DNA of 8,291 bases from Bizionia sp. (GTDB taxonomy: Bacteria > Bacteroidota > Bacteroidia > Flavobacteriales > Flavobacteriaceae): NCBI GenBank assembly GCA_018067115.1, contig JAGPVI010000320.1:1-8291 (forward strand), in the 5' to 3' direction. The number at the start of each line of letters is the position of its first letter. The stretch's first letter is position 1. Below, piece by piece: positions 1 through 6,690 of the stretch. The notes beneath the pieces are model-generated. The model was not told the DNA's origin, made no database searches, and saw nothing but the letters and a program-made list of their open reading frames with translations. The position numbers were made by a program, and so were the translations under genes.

Positions 1-2178
1 TGCTTGTAAAGCGTGTAATTGGTCTTCATAATTTACCGTGCTTAAATAGTTTCTAAAACTTAAAGTAATAGCGTTAAAAGAATTAAAATTATAATTTCCA
101 GAAATAGTGGTTTCAATATCTACGCGATCACGTTGCCCAAAAATAATATCCCCATCGGCTTTAGTAACATAACCTCGATCGTTGGTATAATCATCAAATT
201 CAAATTTTAAAACTAATAAAAATTTATCGTTGAATTTAAATCGCGGACCAACAGAGAACCAATAATTATTAAACCCATATCTATCACTATCAAAATGTTT
301 AGCATACCCAGTGTTGGCGTCTATAGAAAAGAATGTATTATAATTAGAGGAAATCCAAAAGTTGCTTTGGGCATAGTTTTTTGTTAAAAAGAAACTCTCA
401 AATCCGTTTCTAGGTTCGAAAAAATCGTATTGTTTACCAACATTCCAATTAAAATTAACTCCAAAACCGTGTAGTTTTTTATTGGTAGCATTAAATTCAG
501 CCCCAACATTGGCACCAGTATAGGTATATGGCGTGCTTAAGTTATTATAATTACCCCAAACGCCGATATACATATTGTTTAGTGTTTTAGTAGGCTCGAA
601 AATACGGTACGAGGCATTGGCAGAAAAATTACTGTAATTATTACGGTTTAAAATACCTAAATCATTAATATCGTAATCTTTATCTGCGTAACTATGCGAG
701 GTATTAAAACGATATTTACCACTGGTTTTACCAAAGCCTAAATAAGAACTGTAGCCCTTTTTATTGGTGTCGACGTCGTTTAATTGACTCATTTTTGCTT
801 CTCCAACGACCCCGTAAGTATTACTTTTATTAATTAAATCTAAGAGTAATGCCGTAACATTGGCGTCTCTAAATTCGCCATTTCTAGTAACGTTGGTGTT
901 AATTATAGTCGCCGAAGAATTTTTATTAAACTGTTGATCGAGCACTAAAATATTATAATTAGCCAAAGGCTCTATTACTTGTTCTCGTTTGGATATAATG
1001 GTCTCCTCAAAGTTGGTTTGCGCATTTACTGCCGTTTCTCTTTTGTTAATTGTTACCGATGTTTTCTTGGTAACGGCGTTAAAGAAGCCAATACCCAATC
1101 CGTTTTTTGTTCTCCCAGAAACCTTAACAGCATTTAGAAGCTGTATTTTTTCAGGATAGTCTTCAATGTTTTCATTACTCTCAATATCGGGGTATACAGA
1201 AGGGTTTCTACCAATACGTCGCGAGTAGAATAAATTACCTTTATTAAATAAATCGACACCTTCGGTAAAAAATTGGCGTTGCTCAGAAAACTGCTGTTCA
1301 AAAGGGCCAAGATTTAATTGAACATCATCGAAACCTGCCTGACTAAAATCGGGGATTAAAGTAGCATCGAGTGTAATGTTTTCGGTAATACCATATTTTA
1401 CATCAAGTCCGGCAGCAAAATCAGTGTCAGTTTTGCCATCAAAACTTGAAACTAGGGCAGAAGCGTAGGGGTAAAAACTTAAACGAGTTGGCGGATCTAT
1501 ATTTTGAATCCCTACCAGCTCACCATTGTAAAGGCCAATACTGTTTCCTGTGGTAATATCTACAGGATTCCAGGTAGATTGTTCGCGTGTTTTTCTAAAA
1601 TGTCTATGAAATTGAATGCCCCATGTTGGGTGCTCTTGTTTGGTAAAACGAAGACAGCGATATGGGATTTTAATTTCCACTATCCAACCGTTTGGCATAA
1701 CACTAACGGCACTTTCCCAAACAGCATTCCATCCAAAATCTTCACCTATACTAGGACTCTCAACAGCATCGGCTTGATTTCCTGTAGGAAATACAAAAAA
1801 TTCTGTATTATTTTGTGCATCGTTATTGGGGTTAAAAACAACTCCGAAAAAATCATTCTGACCAAAATTATCACGCTGATTAAATTGCCGCATTATATCT
1901 TCGGGGTTATCGTATAAATAAGCTGAAATATAAATTCCAGTGTCATCGTACGCCATTTTAACTTCTGTACGCTTATTATGCGGGTCCAGTTTCCCTAAAG
2001 TGGGTTTAAATTGTATAAAATCTGAAGCTATTTGAGTATCTCGCCATATATCGTCATCTAAAACTCCATCAATCTTGGGTGCAATCGTTGCTCGTGTAAT
2101 ATTATATTTCTTTTTTGATTGCGCCGTTGTGGGCAAATTAAAAAGTAAAATTAATACTATAAGGAGTGGTGTTTTCAT
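1..2178 (-). CDS. CBM9-like / DUF5916 secreted outer-membrane protein, partial (C-terminus beyond left edge)
   Basis: I translated this by hand; it is open from the ATG at 2178 to the window edge, 726 codons without a stop. Residues 1-20 form a signal peptide (MKTPLLIVLILLF, then TTAQ before SKKK). Residues about 27-210 resemble the family 9 carbohydrate-binding-like domain that opens DUF5916 proteins (APKIDGVLDDDIW, later FRKTREQSTWNP). From about 227 comes the DUF5916 part, with its hallmark IPDFSQ at 275-280 and FEQQFSEQRQFFTEG at 293-307, then SRRIGR at 320-325. The rest is rich in alternating aromatic and polar residues, as expected for an outer-membrane beta-barrel. Family members are usually roughly 720-880 residues, so only a short tail should be missing. 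Its function is unknown; a role in surface glycan or protein handling is a guess from the domain. It is transcribed away from msrA and no partner gene is visible. The family call is firm, the function is not. Confidence 0.9.
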   Translation of the reverse strand, partial: MKTPLLIVLILLFNLPTTAQSKKKYNITRATIAPKIDGVLDDDIWRDTQIASDFIQFKPTLGKLDPHNKRTEVKMAYDDTGIYISAYLYDNPEDIMRQFNQRDNFGQNDFFGVVFNPNNDAQNNTEFFVFPTGNQADAVESPSIGEDFGWNAVWESAVSVMPNGWIVEIKIPYRCLRFTKQEHPTWGIQFHRHFRKTREQSTWNPVDITTGNSIGLYNGELVGIQNIDPPTRLSFYPYASALVSSFDGKTDTDFAAGLDVKYGITENITLDATLIPDFSQAGFDDVQLNLGPFEQQFSEQRQFFTEGVDLFNKGNLFYSRRIGRNPSVYPDIESNENIEDYPEKIQLLNAVKVSGRTKNGLGIGFFNAVTKKTSVTINKRETAVNAQTNFEETIISKREQVIEPLANYNILVLDQQFNKNSSATIINTNVTRNGEFRDANVTALLLDLINKSNTYGVVGEAKMSQLNDVDTNKKGYSSYLGFGKTSGKYRFNTSHSYADKDYDINDLGILNRNNYSNFSANASYRIFEPTKTLNNMYIGVWGNYNNLSTPYTYTGANVGAEFNATNKKLHGFGVNFNWNVGKQYDFFEPRNGFESFFLTKNYAQSNFWISSNYNTFFSIDANTGYAKHFDSDRYGFNNYWFSVGPRFKFNDKFLLVLKFEFDDYTNDRGYVTKADGDIIFGQRDRVDIETTISGNYNFNSFNAITLSFRNYLSTVNYEDQLHALQA

Positions 2179-2302
2179 CGCTGTAAAAGGTTAGTCTGTG
2201 GTTAAGCCGAACTTTAGTATAGACGGTGCTTCTTTTTAAATGTTACAGTTTTTAATAAAAGATTTGAAATTTTTTCAGCAGTAATCTTAATAAAAAGTTA
2301 AA

Positions 2303-2330
2303 TACTGTACGGTATGTAAGGTTTTACGGT
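2303..2330. promoter_or_regulatory. Possible operator-like repeats in the DUF5916/msrA divergent region
   Basis: Within the 184-bp gap between two divergent genes, TACTGTACGGTA (2303-2314) is an imperfect palindrome matching its own reverse complement at 10 of 12 positions. The hexamer TACGGT occurs at 2308-2313 and again at 2325-2330, 17 bp apart. This could be a binding site for a regulator of msrA, whose ATG lies about 30 bp downstream, but such short repeats also arise by chance. I saw no convincing Bacteroidota promoter (TTG, then TAnnTTTG) on either strand in this gap. Confidence 0.2.
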
Positions 2331-2362
2331 GATTTCGGACTCATTTTAATTAAATTCAATCT

Positions 2363-2911
2363 ATGAAAGATAATAACCTACAACGCGCCACTTTTGCCGG
2401 TGGTTGTTTCTGGTGTACAGAAGCTGTTTTCGATAAAATTAAAGGTGTAGACTCTGTAATTTCTGGTTATACGGGAGGTGCTATTAAAAACCCTGCGTAT
2501 AGAGAAATATGTACAGGAAGAACGGGACATGCCGAAGCGATCCAGATTTATTTTAACCCCGAGGTAGTTAGTTTTATTGAGTTGATGGAGATGTTTTTTG
2601 CCACTCACGATCCTACCACTTTAAATCAACAAGGTCACGATAAAGGCACGCAATACAGATCTGGTATTTTTTATGAATCGGAAGAACAAAAGCATCAAGC
2701 AGAAGCATTTATTTCTTTTTTAGATTCTGAAAAGATTTTCCCATCTAAAATTGTTACCGAAATCACTCCATTGGGTGCCTTTTATAATGCAGAAGATGAT
2801 CACCAAGACTACTATATTAATAATAAGGAACAATCGTATTGTCAATTTGTAATAAATCCAAAAATCGATAAGCTGAAAACCTATTATAGTGACAAGTTAA
2901 AAGAGTCGTAA
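2363..2911 (+). CDS. msrA: Peptide-methionine (S)-S-oxide reductase MsrA
   Basis: This cytoplasmic repair enzyme reduces the S-epimer of methionine sulfoxide in proteins and as free amino acid. The 182-residue product is essentially one MsrA domain. The active-site motif GGCFWC lies at 13-18 with catalytic Cys15. Further family blocks are SGYTGG at 34-39, the TGRTGHAE stretch at 51-58, HDPTTLNQQG at 82-91 followed by GTQYRS, and the C-terminal CQFVINPK at 160-167. Other cysteines are Cys18, Cys50 and Cys160. The Gly-rich, Cys-containing tail used for recycling in E. coli MsrA is absent, so Cys50, Cys160 or a direct reductant may resolve the intermediate (inference). The motif GHDKGTQ has His where many members have Asn. 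No signal peptide is visible, so the cytoplasm is likely. The start is the only Met ahead of the catalytic motif and has no clear Shine-Dalgarno sequence, as is usual in Bacteroidota. folE follows after 42 bp, suggesting co-transcription. Confidence 0.97.
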   Translation: MKDNNLQRATFAGGCFWCTEAVFDKIKGVDSVISGYTGGAIKNPAYREICTGRTGHAEAIQIYFNPEVVSFIELMEMFFATHDPTTLNQQGHDKGTQYRSGIFYESEEQKHQAEAFISFLDSEKIFPSKIVTEITPLGAFYNAEDDHQDYYINNKEQSYCQFVINPKIDKLKTYYSDKLKES

Positions 2912-2932
2912 ATTGATAACGTAAATTGATAA
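2907..2932 (+). repeat. 13-bp tandem duplication spanning the msrA stop codon
   Basis: CGTAAATTGATAA at 2907-2919 is repeated exactly and without a gap at 2920-2932. The first copy contains the msrA TAA stop (2909-2911). The second copy lies in the msrA-folE gap and carries the same TAA. It looks like a recent slippage duplication rather than a functional element. Confidence 0.9.
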
Positions 2933-2953
2933 TTAGAAAAGAAGTATAAGATT

Positions 2954-3550
2954 ATGCCATATAAAAATTTTGAGGAATATAATATGCGAGTTACCGAAGA
3001 TGTAAAGGATCGCTATAAATCTATTATTGAAGATTTAGGAGAAAATACAGAACGCGACGGACTTTTAAAAACGACGGAGCGCGCTGCGAAAGCAATGCAG
3101 TTTTTAACTCAAGGGTATGCGCAAGATGCTGCCGAGATTTTAAAAAGTGCTATGTTTAAGGAGTCTTATAACGAAATGGTTATTGTAAAAGACATAGAAT
3201 TGTATTCCCTTTGTGAGCATCATATTTTACCGTTTTTTGGTAAAGCCCATATCGCTTACATTCCAAACGGGCATATTGTAGGATTAAGTAAAATACCTAG
3301 AATTGTAGATGTGTTTTCAAGACGTTTGCAAGTACAAGAGCGTTTAACAGAGCAAATTTTAAATTGTATAAACGATACGTTAAAACCCGAAGGAGTAGCT
3401 GTTGTTATTGAGGCTTCGCATATGTGTATGATGATGCGCGGTGTGCAAAAACAAAATTCTACAACCACTACATCTGGATTTAGAGGGGCCTTTAAAAATA
3501 TTGAAACACGTACCGAATTTTTAAAGTTGATTAGTGCTAACTTATCATAA
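2954..3550 (+). CDS. folE: GTP cyclohydrolase I, zinc-dependent (FolE, type IA)
   Basis: FolE converts GTP to 7,8-dihydroneopterin triphosphate, the first step of folate and pterin synthesis; it works in the cytoplasm as a homodecamer. The 198 residues match the family length. The N-terminal helix region includes GLLKTTERAAKAM at 36-48. The zinc and catalytic motif SLCEHH covers 85-90: Cys87 and His90 correspond to two zinc ligands and His89/His90 to the catalytic pair. The third ligand is Cys158 within EASHMCMMMRG (153-163), with His156 nearby. The motif GLSKIPRIVDVFSRRLQVQE lies at 110-129 and the substrate-loop block STTTTSGFRGAF at 169-180. All key residues are present, so this is not the zinc-independent FolE2. 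I chose the ATG at 2954, preceded by purine-rich AGAAAAGAAG; a second Met at residue 11 is possible but would trim a region that looks family-like. It lies 42 bp behind msrA, probably in the same transcript. Confidence 0.97.
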   Translation: MPYKNFEEYNMRVTEDVKDRYKSIIEDLGENTERDGLLKTTERAAKAMQFLTQGYAQDAAEILKSAMFKESYNEMVIVKDIELYSLCEHHILPFFGKAHIAYIPNGHIVGLSKIPRIVDVFSRRLQVQERLTEQILNCINDTLKPEGVAVVIEASHMCMMMRGVQKQNSTTTTSGFRGAFKNIETRTEFLKLISANLS

Positions 3551-3597
3551 CGCCGTCTAGTTTTTGTTATTTTAATATGCTGATTAGTAGGGGTGTA

Positions 3598-3628
3598 TTG
3601 GCAGTCTTTAAAAGTGGAATAAAATTTG
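3598..3628 (+). promoter_or_regulatory. Candidate Bacteroidota promoter for the 98-aa membrane protein gene
   Basis: TTG at 3598-3600 is followed, after 20 bp, by AAAATTTG at 3621-3628, one mismatch from the Bacteroidota -7 consensus TAnnTTTG with the usual spacing. The predicted start of transcription would be about 25 bp before the ATG at 3661. This would let the small gene be expressed independently of folE. Such weak matches are common in AT-rich DNA. Confidence 0.35.
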
Positions 3629-3660
3629 TAATAGTTATATAAGAACAATATAAATTATTA

Positions 3661-3957
3661 ATGAATTTACAACACAGCAATAAATATAAAAAACTAGCAG
3701 TAGGATTACTTTTTGATGCCGTAGGGTATTTAAGCTTTATTATTCCTGGATTTGGGGAGTTAACAGATATTATTTGGGCTCCTATTTCGGCGTGGTTAAT
3801 GACCAAAATGTATAGTGGTAAAAAGGGTAAAGTAGGCGCTATAGTTTCTTTTGTAGAAGAGCTACTGCCAGGTTTCGATATTATACCTTCGTTTACCTTA
3901 ATGTGGATTTATACCTACGTAATTTCATCTTCAAAAGAAGAGATTATTGAAGTATAG
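3661..3957 (+). CDS. Small membrane protein of unknown function (98 aa)
   Basis: I recognise the general look of a small protein seen in many Flavobacteriia but know no function for it. After a basic N-terminus (NKYKK at 7-11), residues 12-29 and about 34-49 are hydrophobic with conserved-looking polar and Pro positions (FDAVGYLSFIIPGFGE at 18-33, IIWAPISAW at 37-45). Then comes a Lys-rich turn (SGKKGK, 52-57), and residues about 73-89 form another hydrophobic segment (FTLMWIYTYVI). Two short motifs resemble each other, IIPGF at 27-31 and LLPGF at 68-72, so the protein may be built from two related hairpins; this is weak. It is probably an inner-membrane protein of two or three helices. No start other than 3661 is plausible. 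It lies 110 bp behind folE with its own candidate promoter, and a strong hairpin terminator follows 17 bp after its stop. Confidence 0.75.
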   Translation: MNLQHSNKYKKLAVGLLFDAVGYLSFIIPGFGELTDIIWAPISAWLMTKMYSGKKGKVGAIVSFVEELLPGFDIIPSFTLMWIYTYVISSSKEEIIEV

Positions 3958-3974
3958 TAGCCTAAACAAAACAT

Positions 3975-4008
3975 AAAAAGCCAGTAATTAATTAATTACT
4001 GGCTTTTT
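3975..4008. terminator. Bidirectional intrinsic terminator
   Basis: AAAAAGCCAGTAATTAA (3975-3991) is followed directly by its exact reverse complement (3992-4008), giving a perfect 34-bp palindrome. The T run at 4004-4009 serves the plus-strand gene ending at 3957. The A run at 3975-3979 serves as the U tract for the minus-strand receptor gene ending at 4025. The position between two convergent genes and the flanking runs make a two-way terminator very likely. Confidence 0.92.
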
Positions 4009-4024
4009 TATGCTAAAAATAGTG

Positions 4025-6283
4025 TTATAAAACGATATTCAATCCAAGGTTAAAACTTCGGCCCATATTAAAGATACCATCGCTTTTTAGTCGTGATAAG
4101 TGATTAATATACGATTTGTTAGTTAAGTTACTACCGCTTAAAGATACGCCAATTGTGGTGTCTAACAATGTGAAATCGCCACCAAGACCCGCGCTTAATA
4201 AGTTATAGCCATTTGTTGATGTTTCGAAAGCACTCGTATTGTTTTGTTTAAATGTAGATTTTAATTTTACGAAAGCATAGCCTTTAGTTAAGTGTCCTTT
4301 TTCGAATTCTACACGAATTTTATTCGTTAAACTGTTTGCAGGAATTAATGGTAAATACTGTCCATTGTCTTGTTTTCCAGTAACTGTTTCAAAACTACTT
4401 TCTAAATGTAACCAATGTATTGGGTGCGGGTGTAAATGGAAACCAATTTCGCCACCATATAAAGAAGCGTCTTCTTGTAAGTATAAAAACACTGGGTCGT
4501 TATTTATAAAGTCTCCGTTTGGTGTTAAATAAATGTAGTTGTTTACTTTATTATAAAAACCATTGGCAAAAAATTCGAAGTGTTTATTACCGTATTCAAA
4601 CGTTATATCTGCTTGAATATTTTGCTCGTTTTCTAACTCGGTATTCCCAATCTCGAAACGATTGGTTCCTTCGTGGCTACCGTAACTTGTAAGTTCTGCT
4701 AAATTTGGCGCTCTATATCCAGAAGCTATATTTAAACGTACAACCGTTTTTTCTGTAATATTCGTTTTTACACCAATCGATCCATTAAAGCTATTATAAT
4801 TCTTATGTATTCCAGAATCTACATTAATATCTCGTGTATCAAAACGGGCGCCTAATTGTATATCGGCTGCATTAAAGTGAATGTGTGAGGTGGCTAAAAC
4901 ACCAAAATCATTAATTGTAGCGTCTGGAATTAATTGCTCCTCACCATAATTTTTATTGGTTTGGTTCATTCCCTGAATACCAATGATTGTTTCTATAGCT
5001 TCAGTTTTAGGAAGGTGATATTTAATATCATAATTAGCCGTTTTTAACTTCATATGTAACGCTGGGTCTAATACTCCTTCTTCATTTTTGTCAGCGAGAT
5101 GTTCTTCTTCCTCATCCTCATGCTCATCTTCTGCATGGCCGTGGCCTTCATGCTCGTCATGATGGTGCTCTTCGAATTCTTTTCTGTCGTTATACGTGTA
5201 GCCAAAAGTATAATCTAAACGTGAATTTTTAAAATAGGATGTCGATTGTAAACTAAATATGTGATTGGTTAAATCTTGGTAGGGTAGTAATGGCGAACGA
5301 TTCGTGTTTTGTTCACCAATACCGTCGGTAAGACCTAATTTTGAATGGTTTATATTATATCTAAAATCTGTTTTAAAACCATCCACTTGGTAGCCAATTC
5401 CTGCTTTAAAATCTTGCTCTCTAAAACGTGTATTCGTCACACGATACTCATCTGTATCATAATCGGAGTGTTCTACGAGGCTTCCTCTAAAAAGAAATTT
5501 TATAGTCTCGCCAGACGATTTATAGCCTACATTTGTACTGTACCCTTTAGTATTGCTAAAATATTTCCCTTCAATATTAGAAGCAGATGCGTTTCTAGGT
5601 GCATACTTTTCTGGGTTTAAATATAAAACGCCTCCTAATGCATCACTACCATAGAGCAATGATGCAGGTCCCTTAATAACCTCTACGCTTTCTATTCCCG
5701 CATCGCTAATACCTAAACCATGTTCGTCTCCAAATTGCTGATTTTCTAATCGTATACCTTGGGCGTACACTAAAACACGATTAGAACTCAAGCCTCTAAT
5801 TACTGGTTTGCCGATGCTCACTCCTGTAGAAACACTTTCTACGCCGGCAATAGTACTTAATCCGTCAGATAAATTCATTGCGCCCTGCTGTTGTAATGCC
5901 TTTATGTTTGCGCGTTCTACTTTCATTACGTTTTCACTTTGTAATTTGTGGAAAGGAGTAGAAATTATTACTTCTTCCATTTCTATGGCCGAAGGTTTTA
6001 ATGAAATTATAAGCGTACTATTTAAGGGTAACGTTATGTTTTGAGATGTGGTTTGGTAACCAACTATCGACACAATTAAGTTTTGTGTACCACCCGGAAT
6101 GCCCTGTAAAGTAAAAGCGCCTTCTTGGTTGGTTGTTGTCCCTTTTTCTAATTTTGGTATGTAAACCGTTGCAAATTCTATTGGTTTATTTGTGTCTTGG
6201 TCTGTTATAATACCTGAGATATTCTGTTGTGAATACAGTTGAGTTACTACTAAAAATAGTAGTAAAGTATAAAAATGTTTCAT
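4025..6283 (-). CDS. TonB-dependent outer-membrane receptor with His/Asp/Glu-rich loop, probable metal (zinc-type) receptor
   Basis: This 752-residue outer-membrane protein should import a ligand using TonB-ExbBD energy. Residues 1-18 are a signal peptide. About 22-95 form a carboxypeptidase-regulatory-like domain typical of Bacteroidota receptors (GIITDQDTNKPIEFATVYI). EEVIIS at 103-108 is a TonB-box-like segment. The plug spans about 115-222, with the conserved RGLSSNRVLVYAQGIR and ending GPASLLYGSDALGGV at 205-219. The remainder is a 22-strand-type barrel ending in a hydrophobic Leu. Residues 371-395 contain 8 His and 14 Asp/Glu in 25 positions, in what should be an external loop after a strand (LDYTFGYTYNDRKEF). 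GDEHG at 185-189 in the plug adds a possible Asp/Glu/His site. This pattern recalls ZnuD-type zinc receptors, so zinc or a similar divalent metal is the best guess; copper, nickel or a metal chelate are alternatives. It is last in a minus-strand block, 74 bp after the His/Cys-rich small protein. Confidence 0.95.
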   Translation of the reverse strand: MKHFYTLLLFLVVTQLYSQQNISGIITDQDTNKPIEFATVYIPKLEKGTTTNQEGAFTLQGIPGGTQNLIVSIVGYQTTSQNITLPLNSTLIISLKPSAIEMEEVIISTPFHKLQSENVMKVERANIKALQQQGAMNLSDGLSTIAGVESVSTGVSIGKPVIRGLSSNRVLVYAQGIRLENQQFGDEHGLGISDAGIESVEVIKGPASLLYGSDALGGVLYLNPEKYAPRNASASNIEGKYFSNTKGYSTNVGYKSSGETIKFLFRGSLVEHSDYDTDEYRVTNTRFREQDFKAGIGYQVDGFKTDFRYNINHSKLGLTDGIGEQNTNRSPLLPYQDLTNHIFSLQSTSYFKNSRLDYTFGYTYNDRKEFEEHHHDEHEGHGHAEDEHEDEEEEHLADKNEEGVLDPALHMKLKTANYDIKYHLPKTEAIETIIGIQGMNQTNKNYGEEQLIPDATINDFGVLATSHIHFNAADIQLGARFDTRDINVDSGIHKNYNSFNGSIGVKTNITEKTVVRLNIASGYRAPNLAELTSYGSHEGTNRFEIGNTELENEQNIQADITFEYGNKHFEFFANGFYNKVNNYIYLTPNGDFINNDPVFLYLQEDASLYGGEIGFHLHPHPIHWLHLESSFETVTGKQDNGQYLPLIPANSLTNKIRVEFEKGHLTKGYAFVKLKSTFKQNNTSAFETSTNGYNLLSAGLGGDFTLLDTTIGVSLSGSNLTNKSYINHLSRLKSDGIFNMGRSFNLGLNIVL

Positions 6284-6303
6284 TGATATATTTTAATTAA
6301 TTT

Positions 6304-6340
6304 AAAAAATAGTGGACTTTCACCTCTGTATGAAGTGAAA
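6304..6340 (-). promoter_or_regulatory. Hairpin with delayed U run between the small protein gene and the receptor gene
   Basis: In the minus-strand transcript the arms 6340-6332 (TTTCACTTC) and 6326-6318 (GAGGTGAAA) pair over 9 bp with one G-U pair and a 5-nt loop. Eight nucleotides later comes a run of six U (6309-6304). It is too loosely spaced for a strong terminator. It could be a weak attenuator, or an RNA-processing or stabilising stem, separating receptor expression from the upstream genes. Confidence 0.5.
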
Positions 6341-6357
6341 TAATAAAAAACTATATG

Positions 6358-6690
6358 TTAAACTAATTGCGGAGGCCCTCGAAGAGAGAAGGGTAGCTGT
6401 TGATGGTCGCTTATAAACTGATATTGCGAGCTAGAAATTTTGAAATTTTCTTCAATAGATAAAAATACGTAAGTATCGAAATTTAAGGAATACGCATGGT
6501 TTAAATTAAATTTATAAAATTCGCAATCTATATCGATTTCGTGAATATGTGTTTCTTTCTCTCCAGAACACACTTCGTGTTTATGATCTTCGAATATATG
6601 GGCAAATTTAACAACAGTAGGTATAGCTACTGCAAAAACCAAGGCCATTGCGAGTAATTTTATACTAATATGTTGTTTAAAGTGCTGCAT
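6358..6690 (-). CDS. Small exported or membrane-anchored His/Cys-rich protein, putative metal-binding
   Basis: No named family is recognised, although similar short proteins next to TonB receptors seem familiar in Flavobacteriia. It has 110 residues. A basic N-terminus (KQHISIK) leads to a hydrophobic segment at about 10-27 (LLAMALVFAVAIP) that acts as signal or anchor. Right after it lies a cluster of possible metal ligands: His31, His36, His38, Cys41, His48, His50, Asp53, Asp55 and Cys56. The rest is polar and ends in LRGPPQLV, a motif I believe recurs in relatives. The likely location is the periplasmic face of a membrane. Its ATG follows the stop codon of the upstream gene with no base between (TAA then ATG), which suggests translational coupling. 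It precedes the receptor with the His-rich loop, so a periplasmic metal-binding or sensing partner is a reasonable inference. It could also be a structural lipid-linked protein with incidental His. Confidence 0.8.
   Translation of the reverse strand: MQHFKQHISIKLLAMALVFAVAIPTVVKFAHIFEDHKHEVCSGEKETHIHEIDIDCEFYKFNLNHAYSLNFDTYVFLSIEENFKISSSQYQFISDHQQLPFSLRGPPQLV

Noticed and set aside
1504..1917. 137-aa open frame on the plus strand
   Set aside because: It lies antisense and wholly inside the well-conserved CBM9-like/DUF5916 coding region; its product has no recognisable motif.
2378..2608. 76-aa minus-strand open frame
   Set aside because: It is antisense to the catalytic part of msrA and has no family features.
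3547..3570. ATAAC/GTTAT hairpin after folE as a terminator
   Set aside because: The stem is only 5 bp with a 14-nt loop and no following T run.
3256..3806. Two minus-strand open frames (130 and 79 aa)
   Set aside because: They are antisense to folE and to the 98-aa gene; composition is that of a shadow frame and no start context is seen.
5345..6044. Two plus-strand open frames (91 and 78 aa)
   Set aside because: Both are antisense to the plug and barrel coding region of the TonB receptor, which is clearly the real gene.
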